From NCBI RefSeq assembly GCF_000186225.1, contig NC_014933.1, forward strand, positions 3,844,001 to 3,908,000: a DNA stretch of 64,000 bases, read 5' to 3'. The position numbers and the translations under genes are program-made. The notes beneath the pieces were generated by a model that made no database searches, had not been told where the DNA came from, and saw nothing but the letters and a program-made list of their open reading frames with translations. Position 1 is the stretch's first letter. Every line of letters starts with the position of its first letter. Shown one piece after another: positions 9,006-17,350 of this stretch. This DNA comes from Bacteroides helcogenes P 36-108 (GTDB lineage: Bacteria > Bacteroidota > Bacteroidia > Bacteroidales > Bacteroidaceae).

Positions 9006-9122
9006 CAAACCTTTTTTCTACGAGAAAGGTGCGGAACGCACCAACCGCTTTTGCAAGGACAATCTTGGTGATTCTCCATCTGTTTTACGTGCAAGGTATA
9101 AAGAAGAGAGCAAGAGCCATTC

Positions 9123-9622
9123 ATGGCAAAAATTCATGATGTGCAATTATACACGGAATATGCCAATTGGCTAAGCGATTTAAAAGCTCGTTACCAAAAG
9201 GCTCAAATAAAAGCCGAAGAGATGATAATCAGGCTAAAATAAGACTTCACCAAGTTGGTGGAGAAATTCATGAAGATACAAATACAGGCTTCCCATTCCC
9301 TGAAATATTTGCTTATGTCCCATGGAGACATCATGTGGAAATCTTTACCAAGTGTAAGACCATAGAGGAAGCACTTTATTACATTCACCGTACTGTTGAT
9401 GAGGGATGGAGCAGAAACAATCTGATGAATTGCCTGAAAGCGGATTTGTTTCATAACCAATCGGGGGCTGTCACTAATTTTTCGGAAAACTTACCTGCTT
9501 TGCAAGCCAATCTTGCACAAGAAATAACAAAAGAGAATTACGATTTTGGCTTTATCAGTCTGCCTCCGAAGTATGATGAAGAACAGTTGGAAAACGCATA
9601 CAATTGCTTGAAGCGGAATTAA
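9123..9622 (+). pseudogene. Decayed DUF1016/YhcG nuclease gene
   Basis: A first frame (9123-9242) encodes 39 residues that match the start of DUF1016 proteins (LYTEYANWLSDLKARYQKAQ). A second, shifted frame then supplies the middle of the same family: VPWRHHVEIFTKCKTIEEA, EGWSRNNLMNCLKADL, TNFSENLP and YDFGFISLPPKYDEEQLE. It ends at 9622, before the PDDEXK nuclease domain. The part between the two frames is too short, so an internal deletion with frame change and a C-terminal truncation are both needed to explain it. A Met at 9167 in the second frame gives an open 151-codon frame, but its first 35 residues do not fit the family. The product would lack the catalytic domain. Confidence 0.8.
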
Positions 9623-9729
9623 AGGCAACAAAGAAGTGATATATGTATTATCACAGAGGATAATTAAATCATATCAAGCATCATTAAACGGTAGTTTGGA
9701 AAGGTTTGCGGCAAGCGTAAGTTACCAAA

Positions 9730-9765
9730 AAGTCCGCCGAAGAGCTAAAGTTCTTCGGCGGACTT
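9730..9765 (-). terminator. Terminator of SusC/D operon
   Basis: Fourteen-base perfect arms (9730-9743 and 9752-9765) around an 8-nt loop. On the minus strand the hairpin is followed by TTT (ending TTTTTGG), so it ends the operon whose last gene stops at 9809. It may also stop plus-strand readthrough. Confidence 0.8.
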
Positions 9766-9808
9766 GAAGTGTTTGCAGGTATCAGGCTATGCCCTCTTTG
9801 TATAGAGT

Positions 9809-10816
9809 TTATTCTGTCTTAATCTGAATCTTGGTGACTGTTATGTCACCGCCAATAATGAGAGCGGTTCCTGATTCGCTATTCATTGTAGTTGCCATAC
9901 CTTCCGAGATTTCAAATTCCAGAAAGTCCTCACCGGCGGCAAGAACGATGTTGTTGCCGCTTTCACCACCATCGCGGATGAAAGGAGCACCCCACGCACC
10001 ATCGCACAGACAGAAAGTCTGAGGAGCATCATGGTGAGTGAACGTGAACTTGATGGTTTGGCCGGCTTCCGGCGCTATTGCCGAAAGGTCAAGTTCAGAT
10101 GCCGGGAGATGCCACCACCAGCCGGTTGTCTGTTCGCCTTCCCAGATTGGAGCATATCCTTCACCTCCTTCGCTGCCACCTAAGACCTTGTCAGACAGCG
10201 TTACCTCCGGCAAAGGATACTTCTTGCCGCTGCAGTCTTCGAGGGTAACTTGGGCAGGTCCGGCCTTTATACCCATTGGCGAATAGATATAGAGAGAACC
10301 GGTAGCTTTGCGTTTAAAGTCGCTTGCATCTACAGCAATGTCCTTGCCGTCTTCACCGGGGAAATAAGCCTTGGCGATAAATTCGAGGTCTTTACCATAC
10401 ACCTCCACACATTCGTTGATTTTTATTTCCTTGTCAAGAGGAGCCACGCGCAAAGGTTCGGGCTTACCGACAGTCAGCGTCATGACCGACTCTGCCGATT
10501 CGCCGTCGGCTTCTATTCTTACTGTTCCTCCCTCGACGGAAACGCCGGCAGGAGTTATTACAGAGATATAGCCGTTGCCTACTTTGGTAATGTTGTTCAC
10601 AGAGACATTGCCGGGGAACACAACAGAAGTGGCCTTCTCAAGCCCCGTACCGGTGATGGTGACAACCTGTCCTTCCATAACTTTTGTAGGCAGGACAGAC
10701 TTCACCACAAGCACATCATTGGCATCCGCCACATCATCATCTCCACACGAAATCAGCATCATGTTCGACAATAATGCGAACCCTGAGATCAAAAGATATA
10801 TAATATGTTTCTTCAT
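9809..10816 (-). CDS. Surface glycan-binding lipoprotein with IPT/TIG domains
   Basis: The 335-residue product has a lipoprotein signal ending LISC and an Asp-rich start (GDDDVADAND). Residues 35-115 form an IPT/TIG Ig-like domain (VVKSVLPTKVMEGQVVTITG, then LEKATSVVFPG), and about 118-205 a second one (KINECVEVYGKDLEFIAKAYF). The rest (about 225-335) is rich in Trp and aromatic residues (TTGWWWHLP) and is likely the sugar-binding part. The protein sits in the SusE/F position, directly after SusD in the same operon, and would hold glycan on the cell surface. The exact ligand is not visible. Confidence 0.8.
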   Translation of the reverse strand: MKKHIIYLLISGFALLSNMMLISCGDDDVADANDVLVVKSVLPTKVMEGQVVTITGTGLEKATSVVFPGNVSVNNITKVGNGYISVITPAGVSVEGGTVRIEADGESAESVMTLTVGKPEPLRVAPLDKEIKINECVEVYGKDLEFIAKAYFPGEDGKDIAVDASDFKRKATGSLYIYSPMGIKAGPAQVTLEDCSGKKYPLPEVTLSDKVLGGSEGGEGYAPIWEGEQTTGWWWHLPASELDLSAIAPEAGQTIKFTFTHHDAPQTFCLCDGAWGAPFIRDGGESGNNIVLAAGEDFLEFEISEGMATTMNSESGTALIIGGDITVTKIQIKTE

Positions 10817-10851
10817 AAATTTTATTCGTTTGAAATTTCATTGAATCTGTT

Positions 10852-12546
10852 TTACCAATTGGGGTTCTGCTTCAGATTGCCATTCTTCTGAATTTCGGAC
10901 TGCGGAATCGGGTACAGGTTGTACTTCTCGTCCCACTGGCGAGTCTTGGTAACTCGATTGAGAATCAAGCTGCCATTTCCATTCAGTTTGAAGTCTGCCA
11001 CATCCACATTCTTGAAGAACTCGGCCCCCTTCTTCCAGCGACGTACATCCCAGAAGCGTTGGCCTTCGAAAGCAAGCTCTACCATACGCTCACGTATGTA
11101 GTGTTCTTCAAAGCCATTGTTTCCTTGGAATTCAGGCATCATGATGTCAGGACGGTTACGAAGCACATTGATAGCCTCATTGGCTGACATGCCAAAATCA
11201 CCCTGTTCGTCAGCATTACCGTAGTAGTTGTACATGGCCTCTGCATAGTTGAGGTAAACCTCGGCCAGACGCATCACAATCCAGTTGTGGCGTGTTGTAG
11301 TCTGGTTGTTGGCTGTGGTGACACAGTTGCCATCCACAAACTTCTTCAAGTAGTAGCCCGTGGGAGTTGCGCCGTACTTAGGAGCACCGTTGAAACCACT
11401 CTGATACGTCTCAATGACAATCTGCTGAGTTGTGTTAGATGGCCAGAGATCTCCGTTCTTCACTACAGTGAGTTCGAAACGCGGGTCAAGGCCATCGTAT
11501 GGATTTTCGGTAGTCACATCAACATCTCCGGGATGCTTCTCCTTGAATGTCTTGCCGTCGGCCTGATATTCGTATGCGTCCACCAGTGCCTGCGTAGGGC
11601 AGTTGCCAGAGTTACCGTTCTCCACACCCACAGGATAATTGTACTTCTCAAAGTCGTTGCTTGCCTGGGTGCCAAGCACGAAGATAAATTCAGAATTGGT
11701 GAATGTATCGTGTCCCCACAGGTTGGCATACTCGCTGAGCTTGTAGCCCCAGCGCTGTGCATTATCGATGATGACCTTGCTGGCAGCAGCGGCCTCTTTC
11801 CAAAGTTCCTTGTTATTGTCTGTATTAAACAAGGGTGAAGCCTCATAAAGAAGTACGCGTGCCTTCAGTGCAAGGGCAGCACCACGGGTGGCACGACCAA
11901 TTTCCTGACCGGGAATGTCATTATACGACACGGGCAGATATTCAGCCGCGGCATCCAATTCGTTGATGATGAACTTGAACACATCCTCGGCTGGAGTGCG
12001 TTTCACACTGTTGGCCTGCTCATTGGTGAGGGTTGTGGTCACCAAAGGCACATCGCCGTAGGCACGTACCAACTCGAAGTAGAAATAGGCACGAAGGAAA
12101 CGCAACTCGTAAGGAAATATCTCAAACTGCTGCACCATGGTCTGGTAGTCCGGATCATATTCATAATCCGACAGGTCTATCTTGTGGATGCGCTCAAGGT
12201 ACATGTGCACCTGAGTGATGGCACGGTATGACCTGTCCCATGTGGTCGAGAAAGGATTCGAAGGAGTCCAACCACCGTTGAAATACTTGTGAATGGATGA
12301 GAAGGAAAGTGCAAACTCGGACTCGTCTGTGGCACTGGCTATCATGGCGCCATTACCGTAGAAATTGTCCTTGAATTCGCTCGGCATTTGTGCGTAGACA
12401 TCGTAGACAAGAGCCTTGACACCATTGAGGGGACTATTGTAGGTCCAGTCCTCGTCACGATTCGAAGCTTCGTTGTAGTCCAGGTCGGCACAGCCTACAA
12501 AGACCGCTGCCGCCATAGCTAAAAGAGTATATTTTATCTTGTTCAT
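10852..12546 (-). CDS. SusD/RagB-family lipoprotein (second pair)
   Basis: A 564-residue SusD homolog with a lipobox ending FVGC (Cys19). SusD-like landmarks are visible: the helical repeat core (YELRFLRAYFYFELVRAYGDVPLV), the later helix YLNYAEAMYNYYG, AINVLRNRPDIMMP, RERMVELAFEGQRFWDVRRW, and the closing NLYPIPQSEIQKNGNLKQNPNW-type end near residues 540-564. It forms the lid of the SusC transporter encoded 14 bases upstream. The substrate should be a glycan captured at the cell surface, in keeping with the locus. Confidence 0.93.
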   Translation of the reverse strand: MNKIKYTLLAMAAAVFVGCADLDYNEASNRDEDWTYNSPLNGVKALVYDVYAQMPSEFKDNFYGNGAMIASATDESEFALSFSSIHKYFNGGWTPSNPFSTTWDRSYRAITQVHMYLERIHKIDLSDYEYDPDYQTMVQQFEIFPYELRFLRAYFYFELVRAYGDVPLVTTTLTNEQANSVKRTPAEDVFKFIINELDAAAEYLPVSYNDIPGQEIGRATRGAALALKARVLLYEASPLFNTDNNKELWKEAAAASKVIIDNAQRWGYKLSEYANLWGHDTFTNSEFIFVLGTQASNDFEKYNYPVGVENGNSGNCPTQALVDAYEYQADGKTFKEKHPGDVDVTTENPYDGLDPRFELTVVKNGDLWPSNTTQQIVIETYQSGFNGAPKYGATPTGYYLKKFVDGNCVTTANNQTTTRHNWIVMRLAEVYLNYAEAMYNYYGNADEQGDFGMSANEAINVLRNRPDIMMPEFQGNNGFEEHYIRERMVELAFEGQRFWDVRRWKKGAEFFKNVDVADFKLNGNGSLILNRVTKTRQWDEKYNLYPIPQSEIQKNGNLKQNPNW

Positions 12547-12560
12547 AAATGTATCTTTAA

Positions 12561-15338
12561 TTAGAAAGTTAATGTGACACCTATGTTGACACCCTTGAAC
12601 ATGGGATATGCCGTCGAAAGTACCTCAGCATCCATAGCGTCGACGTTGTCGAAGGAAAGAAGGTTCTCGCCCTGAACAAACACCTTGGCTGCGGTAAGAG
12701 AGAGCTTCGAGAGCACCGTTGCAGGCACTTTATAGTAAACCTCGATGTTGCGCATCTTCAAGAAGTGAACAGGCTTGTACCATACGTTGCTTGCCTGACT
12801 GTTGTTGCTGTTGTTCTGAGTTGTCAGACGCGGATAGAGAGCGTTGTTGCCAGCCACATCCCAGCAGTTGTTGTAGTAGTCCACCGAAAGGTTGCCGTTG
12901 TCGGCCATGCCACCCCATATTGCTGACGGAAGATACTTCATGTAGTTGCCAGTGCCCTGGAACCATGCGTTCAGACCGAAGCCTTTATATTCTACACCGA
13001 CATTGAAGGCGTAGTTAAGTTCAGGGATGCCGGTAGCGCCACCGAGACTGGTCTCATCGAACTCATTGATTACCTTGTCACCGTTGAGGTCTTGATATTT
13101 GATGTCACCGGGGCTTACGGTAGAGTATTCCTGACGGTAGCTGGCGTTGATGTCGGCCTCATCCTTGAAAAAGCCATCCGACTTGAGTCCCCATGCCTCG
13201 TTTACACGGTGGCCTACGGGGTCTTTCAGCGGATAGGTCGGTGTGCCGATATACTTGCTCACCTCATTGCGTGCCCACGACAAGTTGACACCCAAGTTGA
13301 GATTGAGGTCGGAAGTGATTTTCTTCGCATACTTGGCACTTACCTCAAAGCCATAACTCTTCACTTCACCAACATCGTTGTAGGATGACTGTATACCAAC
13401 CACCGATGAATTCTCATTGCTTGCAGAGAGCATGATGTGGCTGCGAAGCTGGTAGAAAGCATCAACTGAGATATCAAGAGCATTGGCCAGACGAAGGTCA
13501 GTACCAAGGTTGAAGCTCGTAGAGGTCTCCTGCGAGAAATCGGTAGTTGGGAAGGCGCCAAGCGATGCGCCCCATGTAGCACCGTAGTTGTTACCAATAA
13601 CCACATAACCGTGCGTAACATCCCATGTGGGAAGCCACATGCCATAGGTAGGCATATAGTCGGTATGCTGGATGCCGGCCGATGCACGCAGCTTGCCGTA
13701 GTTGAGCAGACCTTCGTTGTTGTCAGCGTAAATCCAGCCGAGCGACAGTGTGGGTGAAAATGCCCACTTGGAAGGATAGGTACGGCTGGAGCCGTTACCT
13801 GCAAGCACAAGGTCGGCAACGTAGCGATTCTGAAAATCGTAGTGGAAGACTCCCATGATGTTCTGACGATAGTAGGTATTTCCACGTCCATCAGTGCTCG
13901 AACCACTGTTGTCATAAACAACGGTAGCAATGAAGTGGTCGTTGTCGAAGAACGAATGTTTGTAGTTGATGCCTATGCTGGACTTTGCTTTCCACCACTG
14001 GCCCGCATTCCAGTTGCTGAAGGTAAGGTCGGTCTCCTTGTTACCGAATGTATTCAGAGATACGTTGTTCTTGTCGCCAATGATACCGGTGTAACGCTCG
14101 TAGCCATACTGATGTGCCTTGTGCGAATTTTCCGCGTAAATCGACGAATTGGCATAGCCGGCACTGACGAATATACTTAGGCCATTGAGCAGGAAGTCGA
14201 GCTTTTGAGACAGCTTGGCATCTACCCACAGTTGACGCTGATGGGTTTTGTAGAAGCCGGACTCCTGAATCTTGGCAACGGGATTGGCATCAGTGTATGC
14301 CTCGTTACCACCCCAGATACCTGTCGAGGTCTTGTAGGGAAAAGCACTTGCCGGCAGGTTGTAGATAGCAGATGTAGCATCATCAGCACCGATGTCGGAG
14401 GGCCGCTTGGTCTCCTGGAACATACCGAAGAGGTTCACCGACATGAGAGTTGTGTTGGTGATGTTGAAGTCGAGGTTGGTACGGATATTGGCCTTCGACT
14501 GGCGCAATTGCGTATTGTAGTCTGCCTGCTTGGTGTCCTTGAAAGCACCGCGCACATCGGTATAATCAATATTGGTGTAGTATTTCACCTTGTTCGTACC
14601 TCCGTACACCGAAACGTATGCATGGTCTTCCTCGGCACTGTTCTTGAAAGTAAGGTCGCGCCAGTTCACGTTAGGATAGAAGTACGGGTCAGAACCGTCT
14701 TTGAAGAGGTTAAGCTCCTGCTCGGTGTATGCGGCAGAGAGTCCGTCGTTGTGACGGGCATGGTTGAAAGCATTGGCATATCCGTAACCATCTACCATGT
14801 CTGCAAATTCAGGGTCGAACTGGAACTTATGGCTGTAGTCCACCTTGACGTGTGTCTTGCCTTCAACGCCACGCTTCGTCTTCACAAGTATAGCGCCATT
14901 GATACCATCATGACCAAGAAGTGCCGTAGCGGCAGCATCCTTGAGGACGGTAACGCTCTCCACTTCCTCTACACTGAGGCGGTCGATGGGACGCTCGTAG
15001 CCATCGACGAGGATGAGAATACTTTTACCGTTAAGCGTGTGATAGCCACGAATATTAAACGAGGCGCCCTTATTTTCGTCACCCGAGAAGCCGCCTTGCG
15101 ATAAAGCCGTGAGGCCTGGCAGACGTCCATAGAGAGCCTGGGCAAGATTAGTTGCCGAAGTTTGCTGCAATTCTTCGCCTGTGATTGTGGTTGCAGAAGC
15201 GGTGCTGAGGAAATTGCTTATTTCCACGCCGTACCCCAAATCATAGGCATTTGCATTCTTATCGTTGAGTTTTACCTGCGCATTTGCCGTGAGAGAGGCA
15301 ACAGCGGTCGCAAGCATCAACATTCTATTTATATTCAT
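12561..15338 (-). CDS. SusC-family TonB-dependent transporter, short form (second pair)
   Basis: The 925-residue product has a signal peptide (MNINRMLMLATAVASLTANA), a plug domain (about 50-160, with ITGEELQQTSATNLAQALYGRLPG and VESVTVLKDAAATALLG) and a 22-strand type barrel to the C-terminal Phe. It lacks the N-terminal carboxypeptidase-regulatory-like domain that its neighbour at 17351-20482 has, which makes it about 120 residues shorter. It imports the ligand delivered by SusD across the outer membrane, powered by TonB. The gene starts 33 bases after the upstream SusD stop, so all four Sus genes and the binding protein form one operon. Confidence 0.93.
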   Translation of the reverse strand: MNINRMLMLATAVASLTANAQVKLNDKNANAYDLGYGVEISNFLSTASATTITGEELQQTSATNLAQALYGRLPGLTALSQGGFSGDENKGASFNIRGYHTLNGKSILILVDGYERPIDRLSVEEVESVTVLKDAAATALLGHDGINGAILVKTKRGVEGKTHVKVDYSHKFQFDPEFADMVDGYGYANAFNHARHNDGLSAAYTEQELNLFKDGSDPYFYPNVNWRDLTFKNSAEEDHAYVSVYGGTNKVKYYTNIDYTDVRGAFKDTKQADYNTQLRQSKANIRTNLDFNITNTTLMSVNLFGMFQETKRPSDIGADDATSAIYNLPASAFPYKTSTGIWGGNEAYTDANPVAKIQESGFYKTHQRQLWVDAKLSQKLDFLLNGLSIFVSAGYANSSIYAENSHKAHQYGYERYTGIIGDKNNVSLNTFGNKETDLTFSNWNAGQWWKAKSSIGINYKHSFFDNDHFIATVVYDNSGSSTDGRGNTYYRQNIMGVFHYDFQNRYVADLVLAGNGSSRTYPSKWAFSPTLSLGWIYADNNEGLLNYGKLRASAGIQHTDYMPTYGMWLPTWDVTHGYVVIGNNYGATWGASLGAFPTTDFSQETSTSFNLGTDLRLANALDISVDAFYQLRSHIMLSASNENSSVVGIQSSYNDVGEVKSYGFEVSAKYAKKITSDLNLNLGVNLSWARNEVSKYIGTPTYPLKDPVGHRVNEAWGLKSDGFFKDEADINASYRQEYSTVSPGDIKYQDLNGDKVINEFDETSLGGATGIPELNYAFNVGVEYKGFGLNAWFQGTGNYMKYLPSAIWGGMADNGNLSVDYYNNCWDVAGNNALYPRLTTQNNSNNSQASNVWYKPVHFLKMRNIEVYYKVPATVLSKLSLTAAKVFVQGENLLSFDNVDAMDAEVLSTAYPMFKGVNIGVTLTF

Positions 15339-15371
15339 ATTTATAAGTCTTATTGATATTTAAAATCTGGA

Positions 15372-17339
15372 TTACCAACCCGGGTTCTGGTTCAGGCCAT
15401 AGCCCTTATTGATTTCATCACGTGAAATGGGCGAGAGATACCATTTGTCGGTCCACTTGCTCGTCTGGTTGTCAGTATCCCACCATACGCGGATATTGTT
15501 GGTACAAAGTATCTTCTCATAGATACAGTTCGGCCAAGGTTCACCGGGTTCGAGACTCGTGTCGCCATCGTGGTCGGCAGGATCCATCTTGTTGCCGTTG
15601 GCATCCTTGCGCCATACACGCAACTGGTGTACCTGTTTCTTGAATATGTCGGATCTCTTGTAGCGGATGAGGTCATACCAGCGGGAGTCTTCATAACCGA
15701 ACTCACAGGCACGTTCCTTAAGGAGTTGCTCGATGAAGTTGTCCTTGTTGGTAGTTAGGTTGAGCCCTGGATTCATAACCTCTACCTTGCCAAGACCTAC
15801 GCGTGCGCGCACCTTATTTATTTCTTCGCAGGCTTTCGGCAGATTGCCTGTCTGTGCGAGTGCCTCGGCGTAGCAAAGGTGGATGTCGGCCATACGCAGA
15901 TAAGCAAAGTTGGTCGGGTAGTATGCTGCATAACCGTTATCGCGGAGATACTTGAACAGCTTCATACGGGTAGACCATGGATTGTCGGTAACAGCAGTAA
16001 TGCCGGCTTGGTCAATATTGCCGCCTTGCCACATCTCCGTACTCGAACGCCCACCATATTGCTCGACAAGATTGTTGCGGTTCACCACCATTGTCTCGTA
16101 GAGGCGCGGGTCACGACCGGCAAAGATGTCTACATTGTTGGGGTTATCGGTATTGAACACGTTGTCGTAAGGGAAGTTACGACCGTCTGCCATGCCAAAC
16201 ATCTCCATATACTCGAGGGTGAAGAGAGCCATACCGAACTCATCCATACCTTCTACGTTCCAGTCACCATTCCAAGCGTTTGTACCCAGACCGGCATGAA
16301 CTTCAATCACCTTCTCGCTGTTGCCACGGAACCAATAGGCGGCACGGAAAGCATTGCAATAGTCTTGCTCACTGTTACCGGTGGGCTGTACAAGAGCGAA
16401 ATAGTTACCGTTGGCGCTATTGGCTTGGAAGAAATCCTCACAAGCCTTCAGTGCTTTCTGCCAAAGTTCGGACTGGTAACCGCCCGTCCATACTTGGTTG
16501 ATGTCCTGGTTCTCCTCGTTGCGAGTGAATTCAAGATAAGGTTTGTCACTATTAAACAGAGGCGAAGCCACGAAGTTCCACAGCCTTACACGCAGACCAT
16601 AGGCTGAGCCTTTGGTCAGACGTCCGGAGTTGGTGGCCTGATCCTGCACAAAGAAAGGAAGCCCCGGCTCGTTGATGGCGTTCTGGATAAGCCCGTCGAT
16701 GAACTCTGCTGTCTCGAGTACGCCCATGCGCTTGCCATCTACAACATCAACAGCCAAGAATGAGTGCTCAACTTTTGGAAGACCTCCGAAGTTGCGGAAA
16801 GCATCGAGATAGCGCGATGCCATGATGACATACACCTCACCACGAAGCTGGCTCTTCTCTGATTCGCTCAAGTCGGGAACGCGATCGATATTCTCGATGA
16901 AAAGCCAACCCTCACGGATGGTACGCCAGATGCCTGCACGGGCATTGCCGTCACCGTTGGCGATGAAGGGGAACTTGGCGAAGCCGCCGTTATCCTGGTC
17001 CGTCTCGGTGAGGTCACCACCGTAGTACTTTCCGAGATTGTGCCATCCGCAGTACGACTGACAAATATCGGTAAGAGCATCGGGGTGAGAATACCATATT
17101 GCACCTGTATAGGTGAAAGGGTTGTGCATGGCGCCGTACATGTGCCAGAGGAAACGCTTTGTATTCTCTCCTTTGACAAAGATAGTGTCTACGGTCACGT
17201 CGACACCCGGCTGCTTGTCGAGGAAGGCATTTCCGACATTGATATCATCGACACAGGAGTTCAGCGAGCCCATCCCCATCATGGCAGCTACACATATAAT
17301 AGTAGCAGCTTTTATTCTGAGTTTTTTTATAAGATTCAT
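15372..17339 (-). CDS. SusD/RagB-family lipoprotein (first pair)
   Basis: A 655-residue SusD homolog, longer than its neighbour. The lipobox ends LNSC. Core features include GIWRTIREGWLFIENIDRVP, VYVIMASRYLDAFRNFGGLPKV, ADIHLCYAEALAQTG, INKVRARVGLGKVE, LLKERACEFGYEDSRWYDLIRY and the final YLSPISRDEINKGYGLNQNPGW-like end. It pairs with the SusC whose stop is 11 bases upstream. The two SusD proteins of this operon are quite different in sequence and so may bind different parts or lengths of the glycan. Confidence 0.93.
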   Translation of the reverse strand: MNLIKKLRIKAATIICVAAMMGMGSLNSCVDDINVGNAFLDKQPGVDVTVDTIFVKGENTKRFLWHMYGAMHNPFTYTGAIWYSHPDALTDICQSYCGWHNLGKYYGGDLTETDQDNGGFAKFPFIANGDGNARAGIWRTIREGWLFIENIDRVPDLSESEKSQLRGEVYVIMASRYLDAFRNFGGLPKVEHSFLAVDVVDGKRMGVLETAEFIDGLIQNAINEPGLPFFVQDQATNSGRLTKGSAYGLRVRLWNFVASPLFNSDKPYLEFTRNEENQDINQVWTGGYQSELWQKALKACEDFFQANSANGNYFALVQPTGNSEQDYCNAFRAAYWFRGNSEKVIEVHAGLGTNAWNGDWNVEGMDEFGMALFTLEYMEMFGMADGRNFPYDNVFNTDNPNNVDIFAGRDPRLYETMVVNRNNLVEQYGGRSSTEMWQGGNIDQAGITAVTDNPWSTRMKLFKYLRDNGYAAYYPTNFAYLRMADIHLCYAEALAQTGNLPKACEEINKVRARVGLGKVEVMNPGLNLTTNKDNFIEQLLKERACEFGYEDSRWYDLIRYKRSDIFKKQVHQLRVWRKDANGNKMDPADHDGDTSLEPGEPWPNCIYEKILCTNNIRVWWDTDNQTSKWTDKWYLSPISRDEINKGYGLNQNPGW

Positions 17340-17350
17340 TGTCTTGAATG

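Larger units (their letters stand above)
8709..9122. other. 414-bp gap after HU-like gene
   Basis: The gap is filled by the 22-bp array, the terminator at 8962-9005 and a small hairpin at 9028-9042. I see no gene in it. Confidence 0.7.

Noticed and set aside
9167..9622. Intact 151-residue gene
   Set aside because: Its first 35 residues do not fit the DUF1016 family, and the true start of the family lies in another frame at 9123.
14205..15104. 299-codon open frame on the plus strand
   Set aside because: It lies opposite the SusC gene, has no family match, and follows from that gene's codon pattern.
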